Source: an uncultured Oscillospiraceae bacterium (GTDB lineage Bacteria; Bacillota; Clostridia; Oscillospirales; Oscillospiraceae). Taken from it: a stretch of 14,665 bases of DNA. Location: NCBI GenBank assembly GCA_910583885.1, contig CAJUAC010000067.1:1-14665 (forward strand), written 5' to 3'. A model generated the notes under the pieces. It ran no database searches, was not told the DNA's origin, and saw only the letters and a program-made list of their open reading frames with translations. A program made the translations under genes and the position numbers. Positions 14,628 to 14,665 of this stretch are shown here, piece after piece. Position 1 is the stretch's first letter, and every line of letters begins with the position of its first letter.

Positions 14628-14655
14628 TTGAAATTCTGAGAAAATGTGATAAACT
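14628..14655 (+). promoter_or_regulatory. Possible divergent promoter leaving the window to the right
   Basis: TTGAAA (14628-14633), a 16-base spacer and TAAACT (14650-14655) preceded by TGA suggest a rightward promoter in AT-rich DNA. The leftward promoter of the sugar operon lies about 34 bases away. The gene served would lie outside the window; a transcription regulator of the sugar operon is a common arrangement but cannot be seen. Confidence 0.4.
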
Positions 14656-14665
14656 GGGAAATATG

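Overview
The window reads as chromosomal DNA of a GC-rich, low-oxygen Firmicute. A gut Oscillospiraceae/Oscillospirales-type organism (Flavonifractor, Lawsonibacter or Intestinimonas-like) is my inference. It rests on strong G/C third positions, AAAGGAGG-type ribosome binding sites, a tryptophan T-box leader, and the familiar rimO-pgsA gene pair. I see no mobile elements, CRISPR arrays, tRNA or rRNA genes. Most of the window is ordinary chromosomal gene content.

Layout. (1) 1-2568, plus strand: the 3' part of a class A penicillin-binding protein; its N-terminal membrane anchor lies left of the window. (2) 2569-3331 contains no large gene but is rich in signals. It holds a 17-bp perfect inverted repeat, then a complete minus-strand expression unit for a 25-27 residue microprotein (extended -10 promoter, strong ribosome binding site, codons with G/C third positions, hairpin plus U-run terminator). 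Next comes a TTGACA-17-TATAGT promoter feeding a T-box riboswitch with a UGG (Trp) specifier. (3) 3332-5045, plus: a stand-alone TrpB2-type tryptophan synthase beta chain and a small cupin one base downstream, closed by a terminator hairpin. (4) 5210-9793, plus: an apparent operon of a lipoprotein with four DxDGDG-type repeats, an OmpR/PhoB response regulator without a partner kinase, rimO, pgsA and xpt, ending in a strong hairpin. (5) 14452-9849, minus: GH36 alpha-galactosidase, galactokinase-family GHMP kinase and an alpha/beta-hydrolase esterase. A promoter lies upstream, and a divergent promoter leaves the window on the right.

How the genes work together. The T-box/TrpB2/cupin unit should respond to uncharged tRNA-Trp and make tryptophan from indole and serine, probably by salvage, since no trpA is present here. 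The lipoprotein and response regulator are co-transcribed and may form an envelope-sensing pair, feeding into an operon of ribosomal-protein modification (RimO), phospholipid synthesis (PgsA) and purine salvage (Xpt). The minus-strand operon would hydrolyse alpha-galactosides in the cytoplasm, phosphorylate the released galactose, and perhaps remove acyl groups from plant oligosaccharides.

The least expected item is the microprotein gene at 2757-2834 (minus). The lipoprotein/orphan response regulator pair is second. I found no clear evidence of a wholly new multi-gene system.
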